Assembly: GCA_050008715.1 (NCBI GenBank)
Contig: JBEKMC010000003.1
Span: 1 to 64,000, forward strand
DNA length: 64,000 bases
Source of the DNA: JAKACA01 sp050008715
Lineage (GTDB): Bacteria; Actinomycetota; Acidimicrobiia; Acidimicrobiales; Bog-793
Reading direction: 5' to 3'
In this document: positions 7,856 to 17,454 of the stretch, piece after piece
How the letters are laid out: the number at the start of each line of letters is the position of its first letter
How positions within the stretch are numbered: the first letter of the stretch is position 1
The notes under the pieces: model-generated
What the model was told of the DNA's origin: nothing
Seen by the model: only the letters and a program-made list of their open reading frames with translations
The model's database searches: none
Position numbers and translations under genes: made by a program

Positions 7856-8740
7856 CTAGGCGTCATCGAGGACGGCCGAAGCCACGCGGCGGACGCGTTC
7901 GGGATCTGCGATCACGTCGATCTCGACGACCTTGTCCTGGGCGACCGTGAAGGCCATGATTACATGCGGCTCCCCGGCCAGCGTGATGACGACGCCCGCC
8001 GCCCCGTTTACGAGTGCGGGATGTAGCTGAGCCGCCGGATTCGCACCCAGGCGAGCTTGCCTGACGACAGCAGCGGCGCCGCGGACGAATATGGACGCTT
8101 CCGGACGGCCGGGGCCGAAGTCGGCTCGCAGCACCACGTCGGGATGGAGCAGTGCAACGAGGGTGTCGAAGTCGCCGCCGCGGGCCGCCAAGAAGAAGGC
8201 GTCGACCACGGCGCGTTGACGAACGAGGTCGGGGTCCGGTACGTCGGCACCCTTGACCCGGCGCCGCGCCCTGCTCGCCAGTTGTCTGGCCGCCGCCGGA
8301 GATCGGCCCACCATGGGAGCGATCTCGTCGAAAGGGAGCTCGAACATGTCGTGGAGTACGAAGGCCAACCGCTCGGCGGGAGCGAGCGCATCGAGCACAA
8401 CGAGGAGGGCCAGGCCGACCGAGTCGGCGAGCAGCGCCTCCGCCTCGGGGAGAAGCTCTCCTTCGCGGCTGATGACCGGATCAGGGAGGTGCACCTCCAG
8501 GGACTCCTCGCGCCGAACCTTCCGTGCCCGCAGCATGTTGAGGCACACGCGTGCCACGATCGTCGTCAGCCACCCGCCAAAGTTCTCCACCTCGCTCACC
8601 TCTGCCCGGCTGACTCGCAGCCAGGCGTCTTGCACGGCGTCGTCAGCCTCCGAGAGGGAACCAAGCATCCGGTACGCGACCGCCCGCAGGTGGGTGCGAT
8701 GCTCCTCGAAGCGGCGCGCCAACCAGTCGTTGTCGTTCAT
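7856..8740 (-). CDS. ECF41-type RNA polymerase sigma factor with C-terminal SnoaL-like domain
   Basis: A 294-residue sigma-70 family factor. Region 2 (residues 5-75) includes LRAVAYRMLGSLSEADDAVQ and WLRVSRAEVSEVENFGGWL. Region 4 (about 115-165) includes LAFVLHDMFELPFDEIAPMV and RSPAAARQLASRARRRV. Residues 180-290 form a SnoaL_2-like domain (VVDAFFLAARGGDFDTLVAL, HPDVVLRADFGPGR), which in ECF41 factors acts as a fused regulatory domain instead of a separate anti-sigma. The linker DGGGR-like motif is altered (DFGPGR). ATG 8740 fits the family start; the frame is open further upstream. It is divergent from a CMD-family gene, the typical ECF41 neighbour. Confidence 0.92.
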   Translation of the reverse strand: MNDNDWLARRFEEHRTHLRAVAYRMLGSLSEADDAVQDAWLRVSRAEVSEVENFGGWLTTIVARVCLNMLRARKVRREESLEVHLPDPVISREGELLPEAEALLADSVGLALLVVLDALAPAERLAFVLHDMFELPFDEIAPMVGRSPAAARQLASRARRRVKGADVPDPDLVRQRAVVDAFFLAARGGDFDTLVALLHPDVVLRADFGPGRPEASIFVRGAAAVVRQARLGANPAAQLHPALVNGAAGVVITLAGEPHVIMAFTVAQDKVVEIDVIADPERVRRVASAVLDDA

Positions 8741-8829
8741 CACGCGCATCCTTACTGACGAGGGCCACCAACATGACCCCTGACGGGGCACCGATGTGAC
8801 GGGTGTTGGGAAACGCCCTGAGCTTCGGA

Positions 8830-8856
8830 GGTCACATTCCGCCCTTACCAGGTGTC
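8830..8856 (+). promoter_or_regulatory. Candidate ECF41 promoter, GGTCACA-N16-TGTC
   Basis: ECF41 factors recognise TGTCACA, a 16-nt spacer and CGTC (established for the family). Here GGTCACA (8830-8836) is followed by exactly 16 nt and TGTC (8853-8856), one mismatch in each box, 44 bp before the CMD-family ATG at 8900. A weaker match on the minus strand, CGTCACA (8801-8795) with 16 nt to GGTC (8778-8775), could serve the sigma gene itself. Confidence 0.5.
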
Positions 8857-8899
8857 AGAGATGATGTACCCAACCACAATGATGCGAACAGGAGACACG

Positions 8900-9382
8900 A
8901 TGCCACCCCGGATCACCAACCCAGCCCTCAGCGTGCCAGGCGCCCTCGAAGCCCTCCAGAGTCTGAGCAAGGCAGCGTCAGACACCGCGACCAAGGCGGG
9001 TCTGCCGCAGACGATCCTGGAACTCGTGAGCCTGCGCGCCAGCCAGATCAACGGATGCGCCGTCTGCTTGGACATACACACTCGCGCCTTGAGAAAGGCC
9101 GGCGAGAGCGACGAGCGCCTCTTCACGTTGGCCGCCTGGCGGGATACCCCGTACTTCACCGACGCCGAACGGGCCGCCCTTCGCCTGACCGAGGCAGGTA
9201 CCCGGCTCGCCGACCAAGCCGACCCGGTGCCTGACGCCGTGTTCGAAGAAGCGGCCAAGCACTACGACGAGCCGGCCCTGGCAGCCCTTGTCGTATGTAT
9301 CGCGGCCATCAACGCCTGGAACCGGCTCAATGCCATCACCGGCCAGGTGGCCGGAGCGTGGACCGCCCAGTGGGCCGGTTGA
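8900..9382 (+). CDS. Carboxymuconolactone decarboxylase / AhpD-like family protein
   Basis: A 160-residue peroxidase-type protein. The AhpD-like catalytic segment is INGCAVCLDIHTRALRKAGE with the CxxC and downstream His typical of redox-active CMD proteins; flanking parts (ILELVSLRASQ, RLFTLAAWRDTPYFTDAERA, INAWNRLNAITGQ) match the short alkylhydroperoxidase branch. I chose ATG 8900, with GGAGA 4 nt upstream. The longer frame from GTG 8852 would start inside the predicted -10 element. It is divergent from the ECF41 sigma gene. CMD proteins are the usual ECF41 targets, so it is probably expressed from that sigma factor. The electron donor is unknown. Confidence 0.9.
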   Translation: MPPRITNPALSVPGALEALQSLSKAASDTATKAGLPQTILELVSLRASQINGCAVCLDIHTRALRKAGESDERLFTLAAWRDTPYFTDAERAALRLTEAGTRLADQADPVPDAVFEEAAKHYDEPALAALVVCIAAINAWNRLNAITGQVAGAWTAQWAG

Positions 9383-9567
9383 GCTTTTGAGGCTGATTTG
9401 CAACCTCCGCCAAGGAGTTGCCGCGGGCCTGCGCCTTGAGGACGTGAAATGGTCGGTGGGCTCTCGCCATGCCGGTGGTTACCAGGACGACGTCTATGGC
9501 CAGACCCGACCGCGTTGGTCACTTGGTGATCTGAAAGCGACGTCCTTGTGCGTTCCGAGCCACCGGG

Positions 9568-11967
<2,400 letters not shown>

Positions 11968-12072
11968 GTTCTTCCAACGAGGTCGGGGACGGTGGCCACG
12001 AGGCGGCCGCCACCGGGCGGGCCCGACTGATTGACGCTACACGGCATGCCACGGGGATGCGCCGAAAGGCAC

Positions 12073-12207
12073 CTAAGTGGTTGGCGTCGACGCTTCGAAG
12101 CGCGCCAACCCCTTCCATGCACGAGTCAGCGCCTCTTGTACCGCATCGTCCGCATCGTCCAGCGACGCGAGCATCCGGTAGCAGTGGGCGCAGATGAGTG
12201 ACGCCGC
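12073..12207 (-). pseudogene. Remnant of a sigma-70 (ECF) factor, region 2 only
   Basis: Reading the minus strand toward the stop at 12073-12075 gives ICAHCYRMLASLDDADDAVQ followed by EALTRAWKGLARFEASTPTT and stop. This matches sigma-70 region 2.1-2.2 (AHCYRMLGSxxDAEDxVQExxLRAWRGLxxFE). No region 4 follows in any frame, and the upstream frame has no clear start before the neighbouring gene ends at 12213. It is therefore a short decayed fragment between the UvrA-like and bPH-like genes. The match covers only some 35 residues, so confidence is moderate. Confidence 0.6.
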
Positions 12208-12212
12208 TCCCG

Positions 12213-12560
12213 TCAGGCGCGAGGACGGAGCGAGGCAGCAACGCCCTCAGGGTCGTCGCACCCGACGATCAACTCGTCGAACTGAGCTCCCTCTAGACCC
12301 ACGCGAACTCCGCGGGGTGTGTCGTGGTGCACAACGGCGAATATGTGGTCGTCGCGCGAGGTAAAGGTGCCGATGGCAACCGACCCCGGGATGCCCGTGC
12401 CGACGCGAAACCCATGCACCGCGCCGACGGCGTCGTCGAGCACCTCGACCGATCTGACCGAGCTGAGCGGCACTTTCACCTCGCCGTGAACGGCCTCGAT
12501 CTTCTCCACGGCTCTCAAGCGAACTACCAGCTCGTCGCCTTCAACGAGAACTTCGGCCAC
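12213..12560 (-). CDS. Small conserved actinobacterial protein, PH-like strand pattern
   Basis: A 115-residue acidic protein starting at GTG 12560, with GGAGGG 5 nt upstream. It alternates short beta strands (ELVVRLRAVEKIEAVHGEV, VPLSSVRSVEVLDD, IFAVVHHDTPRGVRVGL, FDELIVGCDDPEGVAASL), which fits a bacterial PH-like fold. I recognise it as a widespread hypothetical family in Actinomycetota with the conserved core GxGIPGxxAxGT and FAVVHHxxPGVRVxL, but the function is not known. No signal peptide or membrane segment. It lies just upstream of the sigma remnant on the same strand. Confidence 0.75.
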   Translation of the reverse strand: MAEVLVEGDELVVRLRAVEKIEAVHGEVKVPLSSVRSVEVLDDAVGAVHGFRVGTGIPGSVAIGTFTSRDDHIFAVVHHDTPRGVRVGLEGAQFDELIVGCDDPEGVAASLRPRA

Positions 12561-12638
12561 ATTGTCCCTCCGTTCGTCGGTCCGATTGCCTGACTACATT
12601 CTGCCTGGCTGAGTTACACGAGCGCGTTACTCTCCGCC

Positions 12639-13510
12639 ATGGCACACGAACAGGACGTCGTCCTAGGCGATCGGATCATGCGGGTGCGCGAGGCTGGCGA
12701 CCCGAACGGGTTTCCAGTGTTGTACTTCCACGGGACGCCCGGCTCGCGCTTGGATGTGGCGTTCGGGACGAGATCGCCGCCGCCCAAGGCGTCAGGTTGC
12801 TGTCGTTCGACCGCCCGGGTTACGGCGGCTCGTCGCCCGGGCCGTTCGGGCTCGCGAGCGTCGGACGGGATGCGTTGTGCGTCACCGGACAACTCGGCGC
12901 CGACCGCTTTGCAACACTCGGGCTGTCCGGTGGTGGACCGTTTGCGCTGGCTACCGCAGCCGCCGACCCAGGGCGCGTGATCAGAGTCGGGGTTGCGTCC
13001 GGCCCCGGCCCGTTTCAGGAAGTGCCGGGGGTGGTGCAGGAACTTTCGGAGATCGACTCGCGAGCGGTCGGCTTGCTCCCTGGGAGCCCGGCCGAAGCCG
13101 CGGCCACGTTCGCGTCGGGTTTCATGTCGTTCGACGTGCTCAACCAAGGAGACGACGCCGTCCGGGCGGCGTTCGAGCCGGTCCTCAGTGAGCGGGACCG
13201 CGTGCTGTTCGCCGATCCGGTCATCGCGGCTCAGTTCATCGCCTCGATCCGGGAAGGCTTACGGCGCGGCGCCGGCGGAGCCGGATGGGACAATGTCGCC
13301 TGGGTCGGTCAGTGGGACATCGACGTAGCGGCCATCGAGACGCCGGTCCTGTTGTGGTACGGGCGCGAGGATCTGATGGCGCCTCTCGTCCACGGCATAT
13401 GGCTCGACGAACACCTCCCGAGCTCGCAACTCGTCGTTCGTGAAGGCGAGGGCCATCTGGGTCTGCTCGACCACTTCGGCGAAATGCTCCAGGCCCTCGC
13501 GATGCCGTGA
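12639..13510 (+). pseudogene. Alpha/beta hydrolase interrupted by a single frameshift
   Basis: Two overlapping frames together make one alpha/beta hydrolase of about 290 residues. The first frame from ATG 12639 gives the N-terminus, with VLYFHGTPGSRLDV (the HG oxyanion motif). Around 12757-12765 the homology moves to the -1 frame, giving RDEIAAAQGVRLLSFDRPGY and then the nucleophile elbow GLSGGGP, the acid region WYGREDLMAP and catalytic His in EGEGHLGLLDH. One missing base would explain it. All catalytic parts survive, so this is either a recent mutation or a sequencing error. A shortened product could start at an internal codon near 12797 but would lack the oxyanion strand. Confidence 0.8.
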
Positions 13511-13619
13511 GACGTCGGCTGCTTGCGTGTGATTACGCTGAGGCCGTGACCGGCGTCGAGCGTCGCGCGGTATGCCCGCAGATCGGCACGTCCGATGAAG
13601 CATCGTCTTTGCCGGCCAT

Positions 13620-14207
13620 GTGATCAGGACGCCATCACGGCGATTGACGGCGGCGTGCCTGCTGCTCGCCCTTGCGGCGATCGGGGGCGTGTATTTCGCG
13701 TTCTTCCCCGGTGCGACACCGCTTGACCGTCTCGGCGAGTGGGTGATCCCGAACGAATCGCACAGCCACGTGCTCCGATGGACCGTGGCGCGCGGGCTGC
13801 CGATCGCTCTGGTTCTCGGAGCGGCCCTGTCCTGTGTCACAGCCGTCTTCTGGGATCGCAGGAGGGCGGTGACGTGCGTCGTGGCGCCCCCGGTTGCGAT
13901 TGCACTCACGGAGTACGTCCTGAAGCCGCTCGTCGGCCGGTCAGTTCCCGGCGTGGGCGTGATCGGGTTCGCCTATCCCTCGGGCCACATGACCGCTGCG
14001 GCTGCCGTCGTCGGGGTTGCGGTGCTCGTCGTACCACCTCGTTGGCGGAGACTTGCCCTGCTGATCGGCACGGTCCTGGACGTCTTCGTCGCAGTCTGCC
14101 TCATCCTGCTGCGCTACCACTATGTGACGGACATCATCGCAGGCACTGCGGTCGCCCTCGGAACAACGATCCTCGTCGACACCGCTCTTCACTTGCTGCC
14201 TGCGTGA
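13620..14207 (+). CDS. PAP2-family membrane phosphatase
   Basis: A 195-residue integral membrane phosphatase with about five helices. The phosphatase signature is seen in order: KPLVGRS (motif 1, KxxxxxxR form, with S in place of the usual P), YPSGHMTAA (motif 2, catalytic His) and LLRYHYVTDIIAG (motif 3, R-H-x3-D). Members dephosphorylate phosphatidate, undecaprenyl-PP or similar lipid phosphates at the membrane. The GTG start at 13620 has no strong ribosome site and a slightly later start is possible. There is no operon partner on the same strand; the preceding 109 bp shows nothing recognisable. Confidence 0.85.
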   Translation: MIRTPSRRLTAACLLLALAAIGGVYFAFFPGATPLDRLGEWVIPNESHSHVLRWTVARGLPIALVLGAALSCVTAVFWDRRRAVTCVVAPPVAIALTEYVLKPLVGRSVPGVGVIGFAYPSGHMTAAAAVVGVAVLVVPPRWRRLALLIGTVLDVFVAVCLILLRYHYVTDIIAGTAVALGTTILVDTALHLLPA

Positions 14208-14317
14208 ATCCACTCCGGCCACCCTTCGGACACGTGGCGGCGGAGCCGGGACGTGGTCCGACACCCGAGCCGTGGTTGACATCGCCCGCTTCTCAGCGCC
14301 AACGTGAGAGCGGTCGG

Positions 14318-14512
14318 GCTGCGAGCGTCGGGTAACCTGTTCGCGTAGTTGAAACTCTGCGCCACTGACCCGGCCGGTTGTCGAGGTCAGTGAGCATACG
14401 GACACCGGACACGGCACAAGGCCCGAGACAGGGCCTCGAGCCCCACACGGAGAGCTGACGGGGAAGCCCCGCAGCCGGCCGGGACACTCAAGATTTTGAG
14501 GAATGATTCGAC
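14318..14512 (+). other. Hairpin-rich leader upstream of an unknown gene
   Basis: The 305 bp between 14208 and 14512 has no gene. From about 14370 it carries consecutive inverted repeats: CACTGACC/GGTCAGTG (8 bp, 14-nt loop), GGCCC/GGGCC, CGGGG-AAG-CCCCG, and finally CTCAA/TTGAG just ahead of the next start, whose right arm overlaps the GAGGA ribosome site. The last hairpin would hide that site. I could not match the whole to a known riboswitch. The first 110 bp of the gap show no structure I can name. Confidence 0.4.
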
Positions 14513-15190
14513 ATGGGCAACGGACGACTCGGACAACCCGATCCCCGTCCTGAAGGTTTGCTGGCCCACGCCAGAAAGATCGCAAAGATCGCGCGCCGAG
14601 CCTCAGACACTGCGAACGGCCGGTTCCTGATCGAAACGGCCGAGAAGCAGTACGCCTTCGCCATCGAGTCCTTCGATACCAAGCACCGCGCTCGAGAGGC
14701 AATCGAGGCAAGAGCGGAGCTCGAGAGTTTCCGCACGCAGTCGGACTTCATCCTTCACGATGCACCCCTGCTCGTGGAAAGCTCCGCCTTCAGAAAGCAT
14801 TTCGACACCCTGGCCGCTTCAAAAGAGGTCGGCCCGTTCTTCAATGGCACTGACAACATCGACGAAGTCGTGTCGCTCGCCAGAAGACGCATGGAGAACC
14901 CGGACCGTCTCGCTGCAGCCGAAGACGCTACGAAATCGGCGACGTGCATGTTGTGGCGCGCACACCGAGAGGAAGAGACGATCGCGCTGTACAACGAATA
15001 CACGGACATATTGATCAAAGACATCGCAGCCAGCATCCGCCACGACAAGCTGTATCTCGTGGAAGCGAGATCGAAGATCGCCAGACGGCGCCTTCTGTTG
15101 GCCGGGCGGCGCGACGAAGCGCGTCAGTTGCTCACAACTGTCACCGAGGCGTTGCGACGCCCGAGACCCATGGGCAAGCCCAGCGCCTGA
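14513..15190 (+). CDS. Hypothetical helical protein
   Basis: A 225-residue soluble protein that I do not recognise. It is predicted to be almost all helical, rich in Arg, Ala and Glu, with heptad-like stretches around residues 15-75 (LLAHARKIAKIARRASDTAN, REAIEARAELESF) and 130-215, which suggests coiled coils. There is no signal peptide, membrane helix or metal motif. Its start ATG 14513 lies about 12 nt after a GAGGA site that is part of a small hairpin. Codon use is less GC-biased than in its neighbours (ends such as AAA, GAA and TTC are common), which may point to recent acquisition. The next gene is convergent. Confidence 0.6.
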   Translation: MGNGRLGQPDPRPEGLLAHARKIAKIARRASDTANGRFLIETAEKQYAFAIESFDTKHRAREAIEARAELESFRTQSDFILHDAPLLVESSAFRKHFDTLAASKEVGPFFNGTDNIDEVVSLARRRMENPDRLAAAEDATKSATCMLWRAHREEETIALYNEYTDILIKDIAASIRHDKLYLVEARSKIARRRLLLAGRRDEARQLLTTVTEALRRPRPMGKPSA

Positions 15191-15247
15191 CCTGATCAGG
15201 TCATGGGACAGTATCTCCGCCGAGTCCTCTAGACGGCTAAGCGTCCG

Positions 15248-16054
15248 CTATGCCGCCGCGACCACGAGCTGCGCCGCCCTGGCGGCACCGAAGCGAACGG
15301 TGATGCCGTCTCTTCGCATCGTCCTCGTGAACCAGACGACCGAGAGGAAGATCGCCACGAACGTCAGCGACACGCCGATCGCACTGCGCTCCAACGCGAA
15401 GGCGTTCGACGAGGTCGTGAGCAGCATCGTGAGCACGACGGCGCCGTTCACGAACATCATGGTGGCCCACAGGAACGACACGCGGACGAAGAAACGGCGG
15501 GTGGTCGGGCGGGCCATGAACTCGGGGCTGAACGGGCAGAAGTCATGAGCGAATCGTTGAGTGAACGGACGGCCGATGAGCGCCGAGCACACCAAGAGGA
15601 ACGACGCCAAGAAGGCGCACGCCGTCGGCTGGATGAAATACAGGAACAGGCTCCCAGTAGCAAACGAGATTGCAGTCCGCACTGTCACCAGTGCCGTCCC
15701 GAGCATCAACATGGTCGACACGCGGTCTCGACGGATGATGCGCCGGATGACGAGTATGTAGGACCACGCGAGCGCACCGATCAAGGCTCCACGAAAGCCG
15801 GCGATCATCATGGCGCTGTAGTACGCCATCAGAGGGATCACGACGCTCTCGAACACCACTGGAACGGCATGGCGTATGGCGAGCCGCGGTGACGGCATGT
15901 AGAGGACCGACCCGGTGCCGGCCTCGTCCGCAAGTGCGAGCGGTACCATCCAGGAGGACCGGCGACGATGACGTCCGGATACGGCTTTCGTGTCCTCCAG
16001 CGCTACGGAAATCATCGGGCTCTCTGCTTCCTGAGGTACGTCCGTGGACGACAC
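15248..16054 (-). CDS. Multi-pass membrane protein, VC0807-like
   Basis: A 268-residue membrane protein with about six helices, for example FESVVIPLMAYYSAMMIAG, ALIGALAWSYILVIRRI, LASFLLVCSALIG, FLWATMMFVNGAVVLTML and VSLTFVAIFLSVVWF. The cytoplasmic loop GRPFTQRFAHDFCPFSPEFM resembles the RP(FL)xxxLAxDFxPLxPE loop of the VC0807 family of unknown function. The start at GTG 16054 has no good ribosome site; internal Met codons at residues 14, 36 and 53 are alternatives, and the helices begin only after residue 65. No operon partner is evident. Confidence 0.7.
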   Translation of the reverse strand: MSSTDVPQEAESPMISVALEDTKAVSGRHRRRSSWMVPLALADEAGTGSVLYMPSPRLAIRHAVPVVFESVVIPLMAYYSAMMIAGFRGALIGALAWSYILVIRRIIRRDRVSTMLMLGTALVTVRTAISFATGSLFLYFIQPTACAFLASFLLVCSALIGRPFTQRFAHDFCPFSPEFMARPTTRRFFVRVSFLWATMMFVNGAVVLTMLLTTSSNAFALERSAIGVSLTFVAIFLSVVWFTRTMRRDGITVRFGAARAAQLVVAAA

Positions 16055-16150
16055 TCGGAGAAGGCGAGGTCCTGGCCGGCGGGCATACCCAGAGTACCAG
16101 TGCGCCGGGGCTTGCCTCGGTCGGGTTGGCGGCTGCCGAGGTCTGAGCCC

Positions 16151-16504
16151 TCAGTCCGACGGGTCGGACTGGAAATACGCTGCCGCCACGCTCTTCGGCA
16201 CGGCCATCGACCAGGCGTCCGTGACGAGTTCGCGCATCTCCGGAAGGTCGAGCGCGGCCAGGCGGACCTCCAGCCAGTTGTAGCGCAGGTCCGCCTTTCC
16301 CGGCATCAGGAACTTCTCCGGATAGGTGGCGACGTAGGCCTCCCGCTCTTCTTTCGGGAATCCGAAGCCCATCTCGGTCGCGTCGCGGGAGAACGCCAGG
16401 AACACGATCCTGCCGACTCGGAACTTCACCCGACCCCGAACGAAGGCCTCGTAGGCACGCGGGAGCTGGGCGGCCACTTCGCGTACGTCCTCGATCGTCG
16501 TCAC
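16151..16504 (-). CDS. MmcQ/YjbR family protein
   Basis: A 117-residue protein with the YjbR fold. It opens VTTIEDVREVAAQLPRAYEA and continues VKFRVGRIVFLAFSRDATEM, EKFLMPGKADLRYNWLEVRL and ELVTDAWSMAVPKSVAAAYF, which is the family order. I start it at GTG 16504, behind GGAG, because the 66 codons upstream in the open frame are Arg/Leu-rich without family similarity. The family has a double-wing DNA-binding-like fold, but its cellular role is not established. It is divergent from the VOC gene across 171 bp. Confidence 0.82.
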   Translation of the reverse strand: MTTIEDVREVAAQLPRAYEAFVRGRVKFRVGRIVFLAFSRDATEMGFGFPKEEREAYVATYPEKFLMPGKADLRYNWLEVRLAALDLPEMRELVTDAWSMAVPKSVAAAYFQSDPSD

Positions 16505-16675
16505 TGCTCCATCGTGCCCGATCGCGATGCTCCACCGGAACGACACGCCTGACCGGATTGCAGCAGACCGCGGCAGCCGTGTGACGAGACTTCTGCAACG
16601 AGGCCTTGCATCCAGGGTCGGCGGCAGCAAGAGTGCATCCCGAAGGGCCGATACGAACGAGCACAGGAGGCAAAC

Positions 16676-17425
16676 ATGCCCGAGATGACGCGCTATGAGC
16701 ACGGTGTCCCTTCCTGGGTGGACATCGGCACACCGGATCCAGAAGCTGGAGTGAAGTTCTACTCAGAGCTGTTCGGCTGGGAGTCCCACGACATGGGCGA
16801 GGAGTCTGGCCACTACACGATCGTCTCGAAGGCCGGGAAGCAGGTCGCAGCGATCAGCGGGGCACAGGACCCCGGTCCTCCACACTGGACGACGTACGTC
16901 AACGTCGACGACGTCGACGCCGTGGCCGCCAAGGTCGAGCCGGCCGGTGGGTCAGTGATCTTCGGACCTATGGACGTGATGGCCGCCGGGAGGATGGCCA
17001 TCTTTCAGGACACGACCGGAGCGACAATTGCTGCCTGGCAACCAGGAGAGCACATCGGAGCTCAGCTCGTGAACGAGCCAGGGGCGTTCATCTGGGACGA
17101 GCTCTCGAGCTCCGACACGGCAAAGTCGAAGAAGTTCTATTCCGAGGTGTTCGGATGGGGCTGGGGCGGGTCGGACGAGTACGCCGAAGCACAGGTCGGC
17201 GGAAGGACGATCGGCGGCATGATGCCGCGGCCTGAAGGCATGCCGGCCGAAGCCCCTGACGGCTGGACGGTGTATTTCGGATCGACCGACGTCGACGAGG
17301 AGACGAAAAAGGCCACCGAGCTCGGTGCCACCGTGCTCCTCGAGCCGACCGACATCCCGGGAACCGGCCGCTTCGCACTGCTCATGGATCCCCAAGGAGC
17401 CGCCTTCGCCCTGTTCAAGGGGTAG
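16676..17425 (+). CDS. Two-domain VOC (glyoxalase/bleomycin-resistance) family protein
   Basis: A 249-residue protein made of two tandem VOC domains, about 5-122 and 135-248. Each begins with the family opening: VPSWVDIGTPDPEAGVKFYS and AFIWDELSSSDTAKSKKFYS, followed by ELFGW or EVFGWGW, and ends with the DPQGA/DTTGA strand near the metal site. This is the actinobacterial type typified by Mycobacterium Cfp30B. An AGGAGG site precedes ATG 16676. It lies 29 bp upstream of the SARP regulator on the same strand. The substrate is unknown. Confidence 0.9.
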   Translation: MPEMTRYEHGVPSWVDIGTPDPEAGVKFYSELFGWESHDMGEESGHYTIVSKAGKQVAAISGAQDPGPPHWTTYVNVDDVDAVAAKVEPAGGSVIFGPMDVMAAGRMAIFQDTTGATIAAWQPGEHIGAQLVNEPGAFIWDELSSSDTAKSKKFYSEVFGWGWGGSDEYAEAQVGGRTIGGMMPRPEGMPAEAPDGWTVYFGSTDVDEETKKATELGATVLLEPTDIPGTGRFALLMDPQGAAFALFKG

Positions 17426-17454
17426 GACCGCCGACACCGAGCCAGGGCTCCGAC

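Noticed and set aside
9383..9567. Small gene between the CMD and UvrA-like genes
   Set aside because: The short frames have no ribosome site, start or similarity; I see nothing in this 185-bp gap.
14340..14480. Cobalamin or c-di-AMP riboswitch
   Set aside because: Short words such as GCCACTG and GAGAGCTGACGGGG recall parts of those RNAs, but the order and the other conserved boxes are missing.
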